DNA from: an uncultured Bacteroidia bacterium
Lineage (GTDB): Bacteria > Bacteroidota > Bacteroidia > Bacteroidales > UBA932
Length of the DNA: 37,875 bases
Assembly: GCA_902774045.1 (NCBI GenBank)
Contig: CACYGW010000007.1
Location: 1 to 37,875 of the forward strand
Direction: 5' to 3'
Part shown: positions 25,372 through 32,353 of the stretch, piece by piece
Layout: each line of letters opens with the position of its first letter
Numbering within the stretch: the stretch's first letter is position 1
Translations under genes and position numbers: made by a program
Notes under the pieces: generated by a model
Databases searched by the model: none
Told to the model about the DNA's origin: nothing
What the model saw: the letters and a program-made list of their open reading frames with translations, nothing else

Positions 25372-25425
25372 ATAAAAATCCCTCAATGAGTGATGATTTT
25401 TGTAAATACATTCACTCAATAAGGG
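25372..25425 (-). terminator. Terminator-like hairpin after tRNA-Leu
   Basis: On the minus strand CCCTTATTGAGTGAATG (25425-25409) pairs with CATCACTCATTGAGGG (25395-25380) with two mismatches and one bulge, followed by ATTTTTATT. It begins 12 nt after the tRNA 3' end and fits a rho-independent terminator for the tRNA transcript. Confidence 0.6.
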
Positions 25426-25434
25426 AAAAATTTC

Positions 25435-25450
25435 TGTGCCTCGGACGGGA
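25435..25450 (+). repeat. tRNA-Leu 3' end, right copy of the att-like direct repeat
   Basis: TGTGCCTCGGACGGGA includes the 3' acceptor strand and part of the T-stem of tRNA-Leu. A copy with one mismatch lies at 24032-24047. The 1.4 kb between them holds the DUF4143 ATPase and no recognisable integrase. Confidence 0.6.
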
Positions 25451-25749
25451 CTCGAACCCGTACAGGCCTTGCGGCCCAAGGGATTTTCTTACCACTATGG
25501 CTTTCGCCACCGTAACGCATCTATGACGTTGTTTTTGTGGTCTGGACTATTCCTTCACCGTGGGTTTTATCCTTTAGGTGTGTCGTGTCTAGTCTCTGCA
25601 CCTTCCTCTACTTAGAGGCTTGGCTCAAGATTGCCTTCAGCATTACCTGTTAGGGTTTCCTTGAATTTACGACATTCTACATCTCTCCTTTCAGAAAGTG
25701 CACTCAAATTTGTCTAAGTCCCTCGTGTCTACCATTCCACCACCAAGGC
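25437..25749 (-). tRNA. tRNA-Leu(UAA) interrupted by a group I intron
   Basis: The 5' exon (25749-25716, 34 nt) begins GCCTTGG and contains the D-arm (GTGGAATGGTAGACAC) and the 5' half of the anticodon arm ending GGGACTT. The 3' exon (25487-25437, 51 nt) continues AAAATCCCT, then a long variable arm (GGCC-GCAA-GGCC), T-arm ACGGGTTCGAGTCCCGT, and the 3' acceptor strand CCGAGGC plus discriminator A73. Joined, they give an 85-nt class II tRNA with all stems paired and anticodon loop CTTAAAA, anticodon UAA. The acceptor pairs G1-C72 to G7-C66 with one U-G. CCA is not encoded. The split lies between the first and second anticodon bases (U34 | A35), the classical position of cyanobacterial and plastid tRNA-Leu introns. 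Confidence 0.95.
25488..25715 (-). ncRNA. Group I intron (IC3-like) in tRNA-Leu(UAA), 228 nt
   Basis: All core helices of a group I ribozyme can be drawn in order along the minus strand: P1 (exon ACUU 25719-25716 with GAGU 25705-25702, ending in the conserved U-G pair), P3 (UGUCGU 25674-25669 with ACGACA 25586-25581), P4 (UCAAG 25664-25660 with CUUGA 25629-25625), P6a (CCUCU/AGAGG, 25618-25605), P7 (GACUA 25594-25590 with UAGUC 25549-25545), P8 (CACC 25580-25577 with GGUG 25559-25556) and P9 (UGGC-GAAA-GCCA, 25509-25498, GNRA loop). The conserved segments GGUGCAGAGACUA (R) and GGAAUAGUCC (S) are present and the last intron base is G. There is no homing endonuclease frame. It should self-splice with guanosine. 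Confidence 0.95.
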
Positions 25750-25763
25750 TTTGGATTGGAGGG

Positions 25764-25794
25764 CAAAGATATATATTTTAATGCGATTTGCAAA
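25764..25794 (-). promoter_or_regulatory. Promoter of tRNA-Leu(UAA)
   Basis: On the minus strand TTTG (25794-25791) is followed by exactly 19 nt and TATCTTTG (25771-25764), a textbook Bacteroidota promoter. The start of transcription near 25757 lies 8 nt before tRNA base 1. The -33 element is 7 nt after the comF stop codon. Confidence 0.75.
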
Positions 25795-25801
25795 ATTGGG
25801 G

Positions 25802-26545
25802 TTAGGGAACAAAGGCCAGGGTGGCGATGGCTATGCGACCGGCGGGGTACGATGCCTTAAGGGCCGAGTAGCAGGCATACATTGTTGAGCCAGTGGTAAA
25901 AACATCATCGATTAAAAGTATTTTTGGGCCGATGGTGCCGGAACCGGAAGCCACAAACCGGCCCGGACGGGCCCCGAAGGCGCCCACCACGTTGGCCGTG
26001 CGGGCCTCCCCGGAAAGGCGGGTCTGCGTTCCGGTGGAACTGCGGCGGTAAAGAATGTCTGTCCTAAGTGGCGCACCAAGGATGCGGGCCACCTCCGAGG
26101 CGATAACCTGAGCCTGATTAAAGCCCCTTTTAAAGCGGCGCTTCCAGTGAAGAGGAACAGGAATTACTGCATCCAAGCCCTCCAGGCCGCAGGCAGAAAG
26201 CTTCTCTGCCAGCAGAGAGGCAAAATACCGCCCCGCAGGAATATTGCCGTGGTACTTAAGCGCCTGAGTAATATTTTTATACCCCTCCTGATAAAAAAAC
26301 AACGCCACAGCAGGCACATAGGGCTCATAAGGAGCATCCTCCATCTCCTTCTGCACCAATACATTGAAGGCATCAGCCATAGGATTGGCGACAGGACGGG
26401 CACCATCGGCATAAAGATTATAATAGGTAAAAGGCATATCCGCCTTGCAATTCAAGCAGATATGCCTTTCATCTTTAAGCAGCGTCTGCCCGCACACGAT
26501 ACACTTTGCGGGAATAAATAAATTTACAAGCGCTGCGGGAAACAT
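25802..26545 (-). CDS. ComF-family phosphoribosyltransferase-like protein
   Basis: The 247-aa protein starts with a zinc-ribbon (CIVCG at Cys15/Cys18 and CLNC at Cys30/Cys33), followed by ALKYHGNIPAGRYFASLLAEKL, DAVIPVPLHWKRRFKRGFNQAQ (the conserved ComF block) and the PRPP-binding loop ILLIDDVFTTGSTMYAC. In naturally transformable bacteria ComF works in DNA uptake in the cytoplasm; in Bacteroidota, where competence is mostly unproven, the role is uncertain. It shares a TAATG overlap with fabG (1 nt) and is read from the fabG promoter. Confidence 0.88.
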   Translation of the reverse strand: MFPAALVNLFIPAKCIVCGQTLLKDERHICLNCKADMPFTYYNLYADGARPVANPMADAFNVLVQKEMEDAPYEPYVPAVALFFYQEGYKNITQALKYHGNIPAGRYFASLLAEKLSACGLEGLDAVIPVPLHWKRRFKRGFNQAQVIASEVARILGAPLRTDILYRRSSTGTQTRLSGEARTANVVGAFGARPGRFVASGSGTIGPKILLIDDVFTTGSTMYACYSALKASYPAGRIAIATLAFVP

Positions 26546-27291
26546 TACATATTCATTCCGCCGTCTACCTGGATAACCTGGCCGGATACATAGGAAGACA
26601 TATCGCTGGCAAGGAAGGTAGCAACGTCTGCAATATCCTCAGGAGTACCGCCGCGGCGAAGAGGAATCCTCTCCATCCACTCTTTGCGTACATCCTCCGG
26701 AAGCGCCTGGGTCATTGCGGTCTCTATGAAACCGGGAGCGATGGCGTTAGCCCTTATGCCCTTGCGGCCCATCTCCTGGCCGATACTCTTTGCAAGAGCT
26801 ATGAGGCCGGCCTTGGAAGCAGCGTAGTTAGCCTGGGCTGCATTTCCGTGAACACCAACAACAGAAGACATATTGATGATGCTGCCGCCTTTGTTACGCA
26901 TCATTGCGGGAATAACGGCGTGGATAAAGTTGAATGCAGATTTAAGGTTAACTGCAAGAACTGCGTCCCACTGCTGCTCTGTCATCTTAAGCATAAGACC
27001 ATCCTTGGTGATACCTGCGTTATTAACAAGAATATCAATCTTTCCAAAGTCTGCTACGACCTTTGCAACAACGTCGTGAGTCTCGTCAAAATTAGCGGCG
27101 TTGGAAGCATAAGCCTGAACCTTGTGACCGAAAGCTGCAATTTCATCTACAGTTTTCTGTGCAAGATCGTCAATTACAAGATCGGTAAAAGCGATGTCTG
27201 CGCCCTCTGATGCATATTTAAGGGCGATTGCTTTTCCAATACCCCTTGCTGCTCCGGTAATGAGCGCTACTTTTCCATTTAAAAGTCCCAT
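26545..27291 (-). CDS. fabG: 3-oxoacyl-[acyl-carrier-protein] reductase
   Basis: FabG reduces the beta-keto group with NADPH in each round of fatty acid elongation. The 248-aa protein is a classical short-chain dehydrogenase: cofactor loop ALITGAARGIGKAIA, NNAGI, catalytic Ser in INMSSVVGVHG, YAASKAG with the Tyr-Lys pair, PGFIETAMT, and the C-terminal GQVIQVDGGMNM. Length and motifs favour FabG over other dehydrogenases of the superfamily. It has its own good promoter about 65 nt upstream, diverges from ahcY, and overlaps comF by 1 nt. Confidence 0.93.
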   Translation of the reverse strand: MGLLNGKVALITGAARGIGKAIALKYASEGADIAFTDLVIDDLAQKTVDEIAAFGHKVQAYASNAANFDETHDVVAKVVADFGKIDILVNNAGITKDGLMLKMTEQQWDAVLAVNLKSAFNFIHAVIPAMMRNKGGSIINMSSVVGVHGNAAQANYAASKAGLIALAKSIGQEMGRKGIRANAIAPGFIETAMTQALPEDVRKEWMERIPLRRGGTPEDIADVATFLASDMSSYVSGQVIQVDGGMNM

Positions 27292-27357
27292 AATATAATT
27301 TTAAATTAAGTTTCTGTCTTACAGTTTTATAAAAAGGCCAACTTCGTTTTGGCACTG

Positions 27358-27388
27358 CAAAATTAACCGATATGTCGGCAATTACAAA
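27358..27388 (-). promoter_or_regulatory. Promoter of fabG-comF
   Basis: On the minus strand TTTG (27388-27385), 19 nt, then TAATTTTG (27365-27358). Transcription from near 27351 gives a 60-nt leader. The spacer contains the inverted repeat CCGA-TATG-TCGG (27367-27378), which is also just upstream of the ahcY -7 box. Confidence 0.7.
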
Positions 27389-27397
27389 ATAATTGGC

Positions 27398-27405
27398 TAA
27401 TTTTG
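27398..27405 (+). promoter_or_regulatory. Putative -7 box of the ahcY operon
   Basis: TAATTTTG at 27398-27405, 25 nt before the ahcY ATG. No TTTG lies at 19-21 nt upstream. No SAH riboswitch is possible in so short a leader. Confidence 0.45.
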
Positions 27406-27430
27406 CTCCTTGTTGGAACAATATTACACT

Positions 27431-28687
27431 ATGAGTATCATAAGGAACAAGGACCTCTGGGAGTCCGGACAACTTAAAATAGACTGGGTGCGCGCACATA
27501 TGCCTCTTCTTGGCGCACTTAAGGAAGAATTCATGAAGACAAAACCGTTCGCGGGGCTAAAGATTGCCCTGTCCGTTCATATGGAAGCAAAGACGGCCTA
27601 CCTGTGCCAGGTGCTGGCCGCCGGCGGAGCCACAATGTACGCTACAGGCTGCAACCCCCTTAGTACGCAGGACGATGTTGCAGCAGCCCTTGCCAAGAGC
27701 GGTCTTAACGTGTTCGCACTTCACGGAGCCACCCCGGAAGAATACACCGGCTGCCTTAGAAAAGTACTGGAGATAGGCCCAAATATCATTATTGACGACG
27801 GCGGAGACCTTGTGAACCTTATGCTCACAGAATACAGGGACCTGATTCCCGGCGTAATTGGAGGATGCGAGGAAACCACTACCGGCATTGCCCGCCTGCG
27901 CAGGCTTAACGCCGCAAAGGAACTCCCCTTCCCTATGATGCTGGTTAACGACGCCCAGTGCAAGCACTTCTTTGACAACAGGTACGGCACCGGCCAGTCT
28001 GTATGGAACGGCATCAACAGGGCCACCAATCTCATAGTAGCCGGCAAAACAGTGGTTGTAGCCGGATACGGCTGGTGCGGCAAGGGAGTATGTATGAGGG
28101 CCAAGGGCCTTGGCGCAAAGGTTATAGTAACGGAAATAGACCCGGTTAAGGCAATAGAGGCAGTTATGGACGGCTTCCAGGTTATGACTATGGCCCAGGC
28201 CGCCCCTCTGGGAGACCTCTTTATCACGGTAACCGGCTGCGACGACGTTATTACCCCGGCACACTTCGCCCTTATGAAGGACGGCGCCATAATGTGCAAC
28301 GCCGGACACTTTGATTGCGAGGTAGACGTGGCCTGGCTGGAAGAAAACGCACAGGTGAAGACCCCCGCAAGAGAAAACATAATAGCCTATCGGCTTAAAG
28401 ATAATAAAACCCTGTACGTCATAGCCCAGGGCCGCCTTGTAAACCTTGCAGCTGGCGACGGACACCCGGCAGAGATTATGGATATGTCGTTTGCCATTCA
28501 GGCCCTTAGCGCCAAATACCTTGCCGAGCACCGCGGCCATAAGAGGGAAAGAGGCGACATGCTCATAAACATCCCGGAAGAGATAGACAGGGCCGTAGCT
28601 GCCAGAAAACTGGAGGCCTGGGGTATAACCATAGACACGCTCACTAAAGAACAAAGACTATATCTGTACGGAGAAGAAGGAGATTAG
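27431..28687 (+). CDS. ahcY: Adenosylhomocysteinase (S-adenosylhomocysteine hydrolase), short form
   Basis: The enzyme splits S-adenosylhomocysteine to adenosine and homocysteine with tightly bound NAD, relieving inhibition of SAM-dependent methyltransferases (two are encoded upstream in this window). The 418-aa protein has GCNPLSTQDDVAAAL, GCEETTTGIARLRRL, the NAD-binding VVVAGYGWCGKGVC, and HFDCEVDVAWL. It lacks the 40-residue insert and the KPDHYRY tail of the eukaryotic-type enzyme, as in archaea and Thermotoga. The ATG at 27431 is used; an earlier in-frame TTG at 27410 would lie at the start of transcription. nhaA follows after 3 nt. Confidence 0.95.
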   Translation: MSIIRNKDLWESGQLKIDWVRAHMPLLGALKEEFMKTKPFAGLKIALSVHMEAKTAYLCQVLAAGGATMYATGCNPLSTQDDVAAALAKSGLNVFALHGATPEEYTGCLRKVLEIGPNIIIDDGGDLVNLMLTEYRDLIPGVIGGCEETTTGIARLRRLNAAKELPFPMMLVNDAQCKHFFDNRYGTGQSVWNGINRATNLIVAGKTVVVAGYGWCGKGVCMRAKGLGAKVIVTEIDPVKAIEAVMDGFQVMTMAQAAPLGDLFITVTGCDDVITPAHFALMKDGAIMCNAGHFDCEVDVAWLEENAQVKTPARENIIAYRLKDNKTLYVIAQGRLVNLAAGDGHPAEIMDMSFAIQALSAKYLAEHRGHKRERGDMLINIPEEIDRAVAARKLEAWGITIDTLTKEQRLYLYGEEGD

Positions 28688-28690
28688 AGA

Positions 28691-30091
28691 ATGAAACTGA
28701 TTCCTATCTACGCCTGGAACAAAGGAATTCACATCTTTGAATCCAAGCAGGAAAAATTCATAAAGAAACCCTGGGCACAAGGCATAATCCTTATGGCCTG
28801 CGTAATTGTGGCAATGCTTCTGGCCAATCTGCCCTTTACCAGGGACGGCTACAAAGAGGTTCTGGAGACCACCATTTCCATAAAGATTGGTTCGCTTGAA
28901 TTCCCCGGCGATTTGTCGGTAGAGAAGTTCATCAACGACATCCTAATGGTAGTGTTCTTCTTTACCGTAGGCCTTGAGATTAAGCGCGAGATGGCCCACG
29001 GAGAGCTTTGCAGCCGCCAGAAAGCCATTATGCCGGTTATCGCCGCCTTTGGAGGCGTGTTGGTCCCCGCCCTCATCTACACGGTGGTTAACAAGGGTAC
29101 GATATCGGCCGGCGGCTGGGGAATCCCCACGGCCACCGACATTGCCTTTGCGGTTGGAATATTATCCATCCTGGGCAACAAAGTGCCGATATCGCTGAAG
29201 GTCTTCCTTACTGCCCTTGCAATTGCCGACGACCTCCTTGCCATATTGGTGGTAGCCCTGTTCTACGGCGGAAGCATAAACCTTGTGCTTCTTGGGATTG
29301 CAGTGGCATTGATTATCCTAGTGCTGATACTCAACAAACTTGGAGAAAAGAGGGTAATATTCTACATCATCCCCGGAGCGGCCATTTGGGTATTATTCTA
29401 CTATTCCGGCATACACGCAACCATGTCCGGAGTGGTAATGGCATTTCTTGTGCCGATGACGCCTAGATACACGCGGGAATACTACTACCACAAGAGAGAC
29501 CGATACCGCCACCTCCTTGACGAATACGATTCCATAGAAGAAGGCAGCGGCTTCCCCAATGGTCCCCAGAGACACGTTCTGCGCCAGCTCAGCAAAACCA
29601 GCCGCAACTGCATAGGTATGAGCTACCGCCTGGAGAACGCCCTTGGCGTGTGGGTAAACTTCATTATAATGCCCATCTTTGCCCTTGCCAATGCAGGAGT
29701 CACCATCCCCAGTACGGAATACTTTAACGTATTTAACTTCGATCCTGCCCTGGGCAGCGTAAGTATGGGTATTTTCCTTGGCCTCTTGCTTGGAAAGCCC
29801 ATAGGCATTACCCTTGCCTCCTGGATTGCGGTTAAGGCAAAAATTGGGACGATGCCGGCCCAATCCGGATGGAAAATGCTGTTTGCCGTGGCCTGTCTTG
29901 GTGGAATTGGATTTACTATGTCTATATTTGTAGACACTCTGTCATTTGGCGACCATCCCCAGGTAGCCCAGCAATTGCGGGATATGGGAAAGGTTGCCGT
30001 GCTGATGGGTTCCCTGTGCGCCGGAATTCTTGGCAGTGTCCTTGTTAACATATTCGCCGATAAAAAGAATGAACAGACGAGAAATGCTTAA
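28691..30091 (+). CDS. nhaA: Na+/H+ antiporter NhaA
   Basis: NhaA exchanges protons for sodium across the inner membrane and protects against salt and alkaline pH. The 466-aa protein is somewhat longer than the E. coli form. Diagnostic motifs are FFFTVGLEIKREM (TM3), PTATDIAFAVGIL, the paired aspartates in ALAIADDLLAILVVALFY (TM5), and GGIGFTMSIFV. A charged loop (MTPRYTREYYYHKRDRYRHL) and the following 50 residues form an insert between TM7 and TM8. It is in an operon after ahcY (3 nt) and overlaps the PIG-L gene by 23 nt. Confidence 0.95.
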   Translation: MKLIPIYAWNKGIHIFESKQEKFIKKPWAQGIILMACVIVAMLLANLPFTRDGYKEVLETTISIKIGSLEFPGDLSVEKFINDILMVVFFFTVGLEIKREMAHGELCSRQKAIMPVIAAFGGVLVPALIYTVVNKGTISAGGWGIPTATDIAFAVGILSILGNKVPISLKVFLTALAIADDLLAILVVALFYGGSINLVLLGIAVALIILVLILNKLGEKRVIFYIIPGAAIWVLFYYSGIHATMSGVVMAFLVPMTPRYTREYYYHKRDRYRHLLDEYDSIEEGSGFPNGPQRHVLRQLSKTSRNCIGMSYRLENALGVWVNFIIMPIFALANAGVTIPSTEYFNVFNFDPALGSVSMGIFLGLLLGKPIGITLASWIAVKAKIGTMPAQSGWKMLFAVACLGGIGFTMSIFVDTLSFGDHPQVAQQLRDMGKVAVLMGSLCAGILGSVLVNIFADKKNEQTRNA

Positions 30092-30824
30092 AACCGCCGG
30101 AGGCGCTGCCGCCCTTACCATACTTGGCGGAATCCCCGTTCTGGGCAGGACGGCCCTTGGCCAAGCTGCACCGGACCTTGATAAAAAGAGAAAAATCCTT
30201 GTAATAGGAGCCCATCCCGACGACCCCGAGACCGGGGCCGGAGGCACTATCTGCCTGCTTACCGCAGCCGGACACGAGGTAGTATGCGTCTATCTTACCC
30301 GCGGCGAGGCCGGAATTCCCGGCAAAACCCACAGCGAGGCTGCAACCATAAGGGTTAAGGAATGTCAGGAGGCCTGCGCAGTGACAGGAGCCCGGTTCCG
30401 CTTTATGGACCAGATAGACGGCAACACAGAAGTAACCCTTGAAAGATACGCCCAGATGCGCCGGCTCATTGAAGAAGAAAATCCGGACGTTGTGCTTACC
30501 CACTGGCCCATTGACGGGCACCGGGACCACGCCGTCTGCGGCACCCTTGTCATGGACGCATGGAGAAGGCTGGACAGGAAGTTTGAGCTCTACTATTTTG
30601 AGGTTATGCCGGGTGTTCAGACTCAGATGTTCACCCCCACCGACTGGGTAGACATAGCCCCCGTGAGGGAGCAGAAGCACAAGGCCTGCTACTGCCACGA
30701 GAGCCAGAACCTTGAGCCCGTAATGAAGGGCTGGCACGAGCCTATGGAGAGGTTCCGCGGCATAGAATGCAGGTGCGAGGCCGCCGAGGCCTTCATTCAC
30801 CACGCAGATTCCGGAATGATTTAA
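30069..30824 (+). CDS. PIG-L/LmbE-family deacetylase with Tat-type signal
   Basis: PIG-L-family enzymes are zinc-dependent deacetylases of N-acetylglucosamine-containing substrates. The 251-aa protein starts MNRREMLKTAGGAAALTILG, a twin-arginine-style signal, so it is probably exported folded. The mature part has the zinc motif VIGAHPDDPETGAGGT and the second ligand DGHRDHAVCG. The ATG at 30069, inside the end of nhaA, is preferred because the signal follows directly. It shares a TAATG with the DUF456 gene. The substrate is unknown; host or peptidoglycan amino sugars are a guess from the GH20 and mannosidase genes downstream. Confidence 0.85.
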   Translation: MNRREMLKTAGGAAALTILGGIPVLGRTALGQAAPDLDKKRKILVIGAHPDDPETGAGGTICLLTAAGHEVVCVYLTRGEAGIPGKTHSEAATIRVKECQEACAVTGARFRFMDQIDGNTEVTLERYAQMRRLIEEENPDVVLTHWPIDGHRDHAVCGTLVMDAWRRLDRKFELYYFEVMPGVQTQMFTPTDWVDIAPVREQKHKACYCHESQNLEPVMKGWHEPMERFRGIECRCEAAEAFIHHADSGMI

Positions 30825-31306
30825 TGATAGGAGATATTCTCATAAGCATCCTTGGCATTTTCCTGGGCATTTTTGGGATAATAGGAAGCATTATCCCGGC
30901 CATTCCAGGCCCGCCCATCAGCTGGATTGGGATGCTGGTTATGTATCTTCACTTCGATGACGAGATTTCTACCGCCAGCCTTTTTATCTGGCTTGGGATA
31001 ACAATCGCCGTCACCATCTTTGATTTTATAGTCCCAGGCAAGATAACCAGGCTTACCGGAGGAGGCAAGGCCGCCAACTGGGGAGCAACCATCGGTATGC
31101 TGATAGGTATGGGTTTTACGCCGATAGGTATGATAATAGGAGCCCTGCTGGGTGCCTTTATCGCCGAGCTGCTCTGGGGCAGCAAGAACGGCGCAGACTC
31201 AATTAACGCGTCGCTTGGAGCCTTCCTGGGCTTCCTGCTTGGCACGGGCGTAAAACTCGTGGTCTCTATCTGGATGCTGGGAATAATTATCAGTTCTGTA
31301 TTCTAG
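30824..31306 (+). CDS. DUF456 membrane protein
   Basis: The 160-aa protein starting MIGDILISILGIFLGIFG is mostly hydrophobic, with about five membrane segments and the DUF456 pattern GSIIPAIPGPPISWIG near the N-terminus, FDFIVPGKITRLTGGGKAA and GFTPIGMIIGALLGAFIAEL with glycine zippers. The function of this family is unknown. The ATG overlaps the PIG-L stop by 1 nt, and it is the last gene of the ahcY-nhaA-PIG-L run, converging on metX with 17 nt between stop codons. Confidence 0.85.
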   Translation: MIGDILISILGIFLGIFGIIGSIIPAIPGPPISWIGMLVMYLHFDDEISTASLFIWLGITIAVTIFDFIVPGKITRLTGGGKAANWGATIGMLIGMGFTPIGMIIGALLGAFIAELLWGSKNGADSINASLGAFLGFLLGTGVKLVVSIWMLGIIISSVF

Positions 31307-31323
31307 AACCATCGGCCCAAAGA

Positions 31324-32343
31324 TTAAATACCATCCACGATGGGGCGGAGGACTGCCTCCATCCGGGGGAATTCGATCAGGAAGCCGTCGTGCCCAAAGT
31401 GGGTTTCAATCACGTAGAAATCTGCCCCTAGCATCTTTGCCATAGGTTCCATATCGGCCGGAGGGAATAGTATATCCGTGCTGAAGCACACCACCGTGCT
31501 GGGGCATTTTACCATCTTTAGGGCTTTTGGAACCCCGCCGCGGCCGCGGCCCACGTTAATGCTGTCTACTATGTAGGTGAGATACCAGTAGGAATAGGCG
31601 TCAAAGTCCCTTACGAACTTATTTCCCTGATACCTTTGGTAAGATGCGGCCCTGTCTGCGAAGACCACGTCCGGAGACTCCTCTTCCTGCTTGATGTTAT
31701 AGCCCTCCTCGCATCTGTAAGAGATTATGGCTATGCCGCGGGCGCACTTGAGCCCCACCATTCCGCCTTTAAGGTCTCTCCTAAGGCGGAATGTAGGGTC
31801 TGCTTCAAGTGCCATTCTCTGGGTTTCTTCAAGGGCGGTAAGCCAAGGCGTGACGCGGGGAGTCGTTGCCATAAAAACGGCCCTGGAGATAAGGTCCGGG
31901 TACATAATGGCAAACTCCTGGGCAAAAAAGCCCCCCATTGAGGCTCCCACAAGAAGGTCTATCTTTTTAATTCCAAGATGTTCTGCCAGACGGGCAAAGG
32001 CCTTTATTGAATCCCTTACGGTAACTTTTGGGAAATCGAAGAAATAGGTTTTTCCGGTATCCGGGTTGATGGTGGCCGGGCCGCTTGACCCAAAGCAGGA
32101 GCCAAGGGAGTTGGCGCAGATGACAAAATACTTTTCTGTATCGAACAAAAGTCCGGGGCCTGTAATGGTTCCCCACCACTCCCTTGGGTCTGCGCTCGCC
32201 GTTACTGCGTGGCAAAGCCAGATTACCTTGCGACGGCCGTCGTACCCACCTTTGGAACACACATATCCAACTTCAAGTCTGTTAAGCACCTGCCCACCTT
32301 CTACGGTAAAGGGCTCATCAGACACAAAAACCTTTTTCTCCAT
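31324..32343 (-). CDS. metX: Homoserine O-acetyltransferase-like protein (MetX family)
   Basis: MetX activates homoserine (or serine in some relatives) with an acyl-CoA for methionine or cysteine synthesis. The 339-aa alpha/beta-hydrolase-fold protein has HAVTASADPREWWGTITGPG, NSLGSCFGSSGP, the nucleophile elbow VGASMGGFFAQEFA, the acid in CFSTDILFPP and the His in ETHFGHDGFLIE. These are the MetX family signature blocks. Substrate preference between homoserine acetyl, succinyl and serine acetyl transfer cannot be told by eye. The ATG at 32343 is preferred over the in-frame TTG at 32346. It lies 10 nt after the GH20 gene. Confidence 0.85.
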   Translation of the reverse strand: MEKKVFVSDEPFTVEGGQVLNRLEVGYVCSKGGYDGRRKVIWLCHAVTASADPREWWGTITGPGLLFDTEKYFVICANSLGSCFGSSGPATINPDTGKTYFFDFPKVTVRDSIKAFARLAEHLGIKKIDLLVGASMGGFFAQEFAIMYPDLISRAVFMATTPRVTPWLTALEETQRMALEADPTFRLRRDLKGGMVGLKCARGIAIISYRCEEGYNIKQEEESPDVVFADRAASYQRYQGNKFVRDFDAYSYWYLTYIVDSINVGRGRGGVPKALKMVKCPSTVVCFSTDILFPPADMEPMAKMLGADFYVIETHFGHDGFLIEFPRMEAVLRPIVDGI

Positions 32344-32353
32344 CAACCGGAAA

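Noticed and set aside
27292..27430. SAH or SAM riboswitch before ahcY
   Set aside because: The leader is only about 20 nt and none of the conserved riboswitch segments is seen; the spacer is explained by divergent promoters.
27557..28654. A 365-codon minus-strand open frame
   Set aside because: It is fully antisense to ahcY and has no family features.
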